NCBI GenBank assembly: GCA_949286115.1
Contig: CASEBK010000007.1
Coordinates: 1-42,277, forward strand
Length of the DNA stretch: 42,277 nucleotides
Direction: 5' to 3'
From: an uncultured Veillonellaceae bacterium
Lineage (GTDB): Bacteria > Bacillota > Negativicutes > Veillonellales > Dialisteraceae
Below the pieces are notes generated by a model, which worked only from the letters and a program-made list of their open reading frames with translations, had not been told where the DNA came from and ran no database searches. The position numbers and the translations under genes were made by a program. This document shows, one piece after another, positions 40,780 to 42,277 of the stretch (positions are counted from its first letter, which is position 1; the number at the start of each line of letters is the position of its first letter).

Positions 40780-42277
40780 GACCGCTGCGGCTTGTGATGA
40801 CGGCTTTTGGTCCCTATGCGGGCCGGACGGCGGTGGATTTCACTCGCCTCGGGAGGGAGCGGCTCTTTCTCATCTGCGGCCCCACCGGCGCGGGGAAGTC
40901 CACTATCCTCGACGCGATGTGCTACGCCCTCTACGGGCAGACCAGCGGCGGCGAGCGGAGCGGCAAGGGGCTCCGGAGTGACTACGCCGGGCCGGACGTG
41001 CTGACGGAGGTGACCTTTGATTTCGCCATAGGGGAGAAGCGCTACCGCATCACCCGCGTGCCCGAGCAGCTGCGGGCGGGGAAGCGCGGCGCGGGGCGGC
41101 TCGTGCTCCAGAAGCCGGAGTCGGCGCTCTACGACATCACCGACGGCGAGCGGCTCCTCGCGGCGAAGGAGACGGAGCGCCGCGCCGCGGAGCTCCTCGG
41201 CGTGGGGGTGGAGCAGTTCCGGCAGATCATCCTTCTGCCGCAGGGAGAATTTCGGCGGCTCCTCCTGGCGGACTCGAAGGAGCGCCAGGGCATCATGCAG
41301 CAGCTCTTCCACACGGAGATGTACGCCCGGCTGGAGGAGGCGGTCTCGAAGCGGGCCCGCGATCTCGAGAAGGCGCGGGCGGACCGTGCGGCGCGGCTGG
41401 AGACGGTCTTCGCCTCCGCGGGCATCGAAGAGGAGGGACAGGCGGCGGAGGCGGCGCTCGCCGCGAAGGCAGAGAAGGCGCAGGAGACCGTTTCCGCGGC
41501 GGAGGCCGCCTATGGAGCGGCCGAGCGGGAGGAGACGGCGTTCCGCGGGGAATACGACGAGGCGCAGCGCCTCGCCGGGGCGTGGCAGCGGCTCGAAGTG
41601 GCGGAGGCGGAGTCTGCGCGCCTTGCCGCGCAGCGGGCAGAAATGGAAGCGAAGGCCCGGGACGTGGATCGGATCGCCGCGGCAGCCCGTCTGCGCGACG
41701 CGAAGGAGCACCTGGATCAGACTCTCACGGACGGCAAGTCCGCCCGGGCGCATCTGGACGCGGTGGAGCAGGACCTCGCGGCGCTTCAGGAGGAAAGGAA
41801 GAAAGCGCAGGCGGCGTCCGACGCGCTCGAGGCGGAAGCGCCCCGGCAGAAAGCGCAGGCGGATGAAGCGGCGCGCCTCGTGGACATCGAGAAGATGGCC
41901 TGGGAGTACCGCGATGCGGCGGCAGCGGCGGAGGCGGCGTCCCGCCTATGGCAGAAGGCGGCATCCGACAGAAAGCAGGCGGAGGCGCGGAGCCGGGACG
42001 CGGCGGCGGCGCGGGACACGGCGCGGAAGGCGGCCCGCCTCATGGAGCAGCATTTCATGGACGGACAGGCGGCGTACCTCGCGAAGGACCTCGCGGAGGG
42101 CGCGCCCTGCCCGGTGTGCGGCGCGATGCATCATCCTCACCCGGCGGAAGCGGCGGAGGAGCTTCCCGATAAGGAGAATGTGGACATGGCGCGGGCCCAG
42201 GCGGAAGCGGCCGAGCAGGCGGCGGACCGGGCGGCAAAGACGGAGGCAGCGGCGCGGCAGGCTGAGCAGGAAGCGGC
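40776..42277 (+). CDS. sbcC: exonuclease SbcCD, ATPase subunit SbcC (partial, runs off the window)
   Basis: SbcC is the SMC/Rad50-like partner of SbcD. The first 500 residues are present. They begin MRPLRLVMTAFGPYAGRTAV, then Walker A GPTGAGKST (residues 35-43), and the Q-loop region QIILLPQGEFRRLLLADS. From about residue 190 a long Ala/Glu/Arg-rich coiled coil runs to the zinc hook CPVC at residues 445-448 (GAPCPVCGAMHHPHP), where two molecules join. The returning coiled coil, signature and Walker B motifs lie beyond the window. The ATG follows AAAGGAGGCGGAGCGCGA and overlaps the sbcD stop. Confidence 0.95.
   Translation, partial: MRPLRLVMTAFGPYAGRTAVDFTRLGRERLFLICGPTGAGKSTILDAMCYALYGQTSGGERSGKGLRSDYAGPDVLTEVTFDFAIGEKRYRITRVPEQLRAGKRGAGRLVLQKPESALYDITDGERLLAAKETERRAAELLGVGVEQFRQIILLPQGEFRRLLLADSKERQGIMQQLFHTEMYARLEEAVSKRARDLEKARADRAARLETVFASAGIEEEGQAAEAALAAKAEKAQETVSAAEAAYGAAEREETAFRGEYDEAQRLAGAWQRLEVAEAESARLAAQRAEMEAKARDVDRIAAAARLRDAKEHLDQTLTDGKSARAHLDAVEQDLAALQEERKKAQAASDALEAEAPRQKAQADEAARLVDIEKMAWEYRDAAAAAEAASRLWQKAASDRKQAEARSRDAAAARDTARKAARLMEQHFMDGQAAYLAKDLAEGAPCPVCGAMHHPHPAEAAEELPDKENVDMARAQAEAAEQAADRAAKTEAAARQAEQEA

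Overview
The window is GC-rich (roughly 60% G+C by eye) and packed with short-spaced operons whose genes start behind strong AGGAGG ribosome sites. An OmpH/Skp-type periplasmic chaperone implies an outer membrane, while a GerW (YtfJ)-like protein next to a DUF2953 protein is a Firmicutes trait. Together with the fused ferredoxin-dependent 2-oxoacid oxidoreductase, this points to an anaerobic diderm Firmicute of the class Negativicutes (Veillonella/Dialister/Selenomonas relatives). This placement is inference; there is no rRNA or tRNA gene in the window.

Layout. 1-140: the right end of an IS30-family insertion sequence. 300-6000, mostly minus strand: a Sel1-repeat protein, a two-gene 2-oxoacid:ferredoxin oxidoreductase, and a queC-queD-queE operon for preQ0 synthesis preceded by a probable preQ1-I riboswitch. 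6100-12000: a LysR regulator facing a small protein and an iron-type alcohol dehydrogenase, then a frameshifted flavoprotein, a PhzF-like isomerase and an exported alpha/beta hydrolase. The promoters of the small protein/alcohol dehydrogenase pair and of the hydrolase share the same LysR-type box at the same spacing, so one regulator probably controls both. 12000-18650: a monofunctional glycosyltransferase, gyrB, a DUF805 protein and argG-argH. 19200-22450: four tandem TerC-family membrane proteins. 22500-25700: a run of a small membrane protein, a PAP2 phosphatase, a WYL regulator, DUF2953 and GerW. 25780-30770: ompH, then an operon of alkaline phosphatase, a DUF3299-like exported protein and a MacB/LolD-type ABC transporter.

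30780-38300 holds a complete type II-A CRISPR-Cas locus: tracrRNA, cas9, cas1, cas2, csn2 and an array of 17 repeats. The tracrRNA gene lies on the minus strand just upstream of cas9. Its anti-repeat pairs with the array repeat in the usual bulged pattern, its promoter overlaps the cas9 start, and it ends in a hairpin plus U-run. The last sixth of cas9, which encodes the PAM-interacting domain, is strikingly AT-rich (about 38% G+C by hand count against about 63% just before it). This suggests the PAM-reading domain was replaced by recombination with a low-GC donor.

38330-42277: endonuclease IV (nfo), a 476-base non-coding stretch with a short predicted transcript and an unassigned branched RNA-like fold, then sbcD and the first part of sbcC, which runs off the window.
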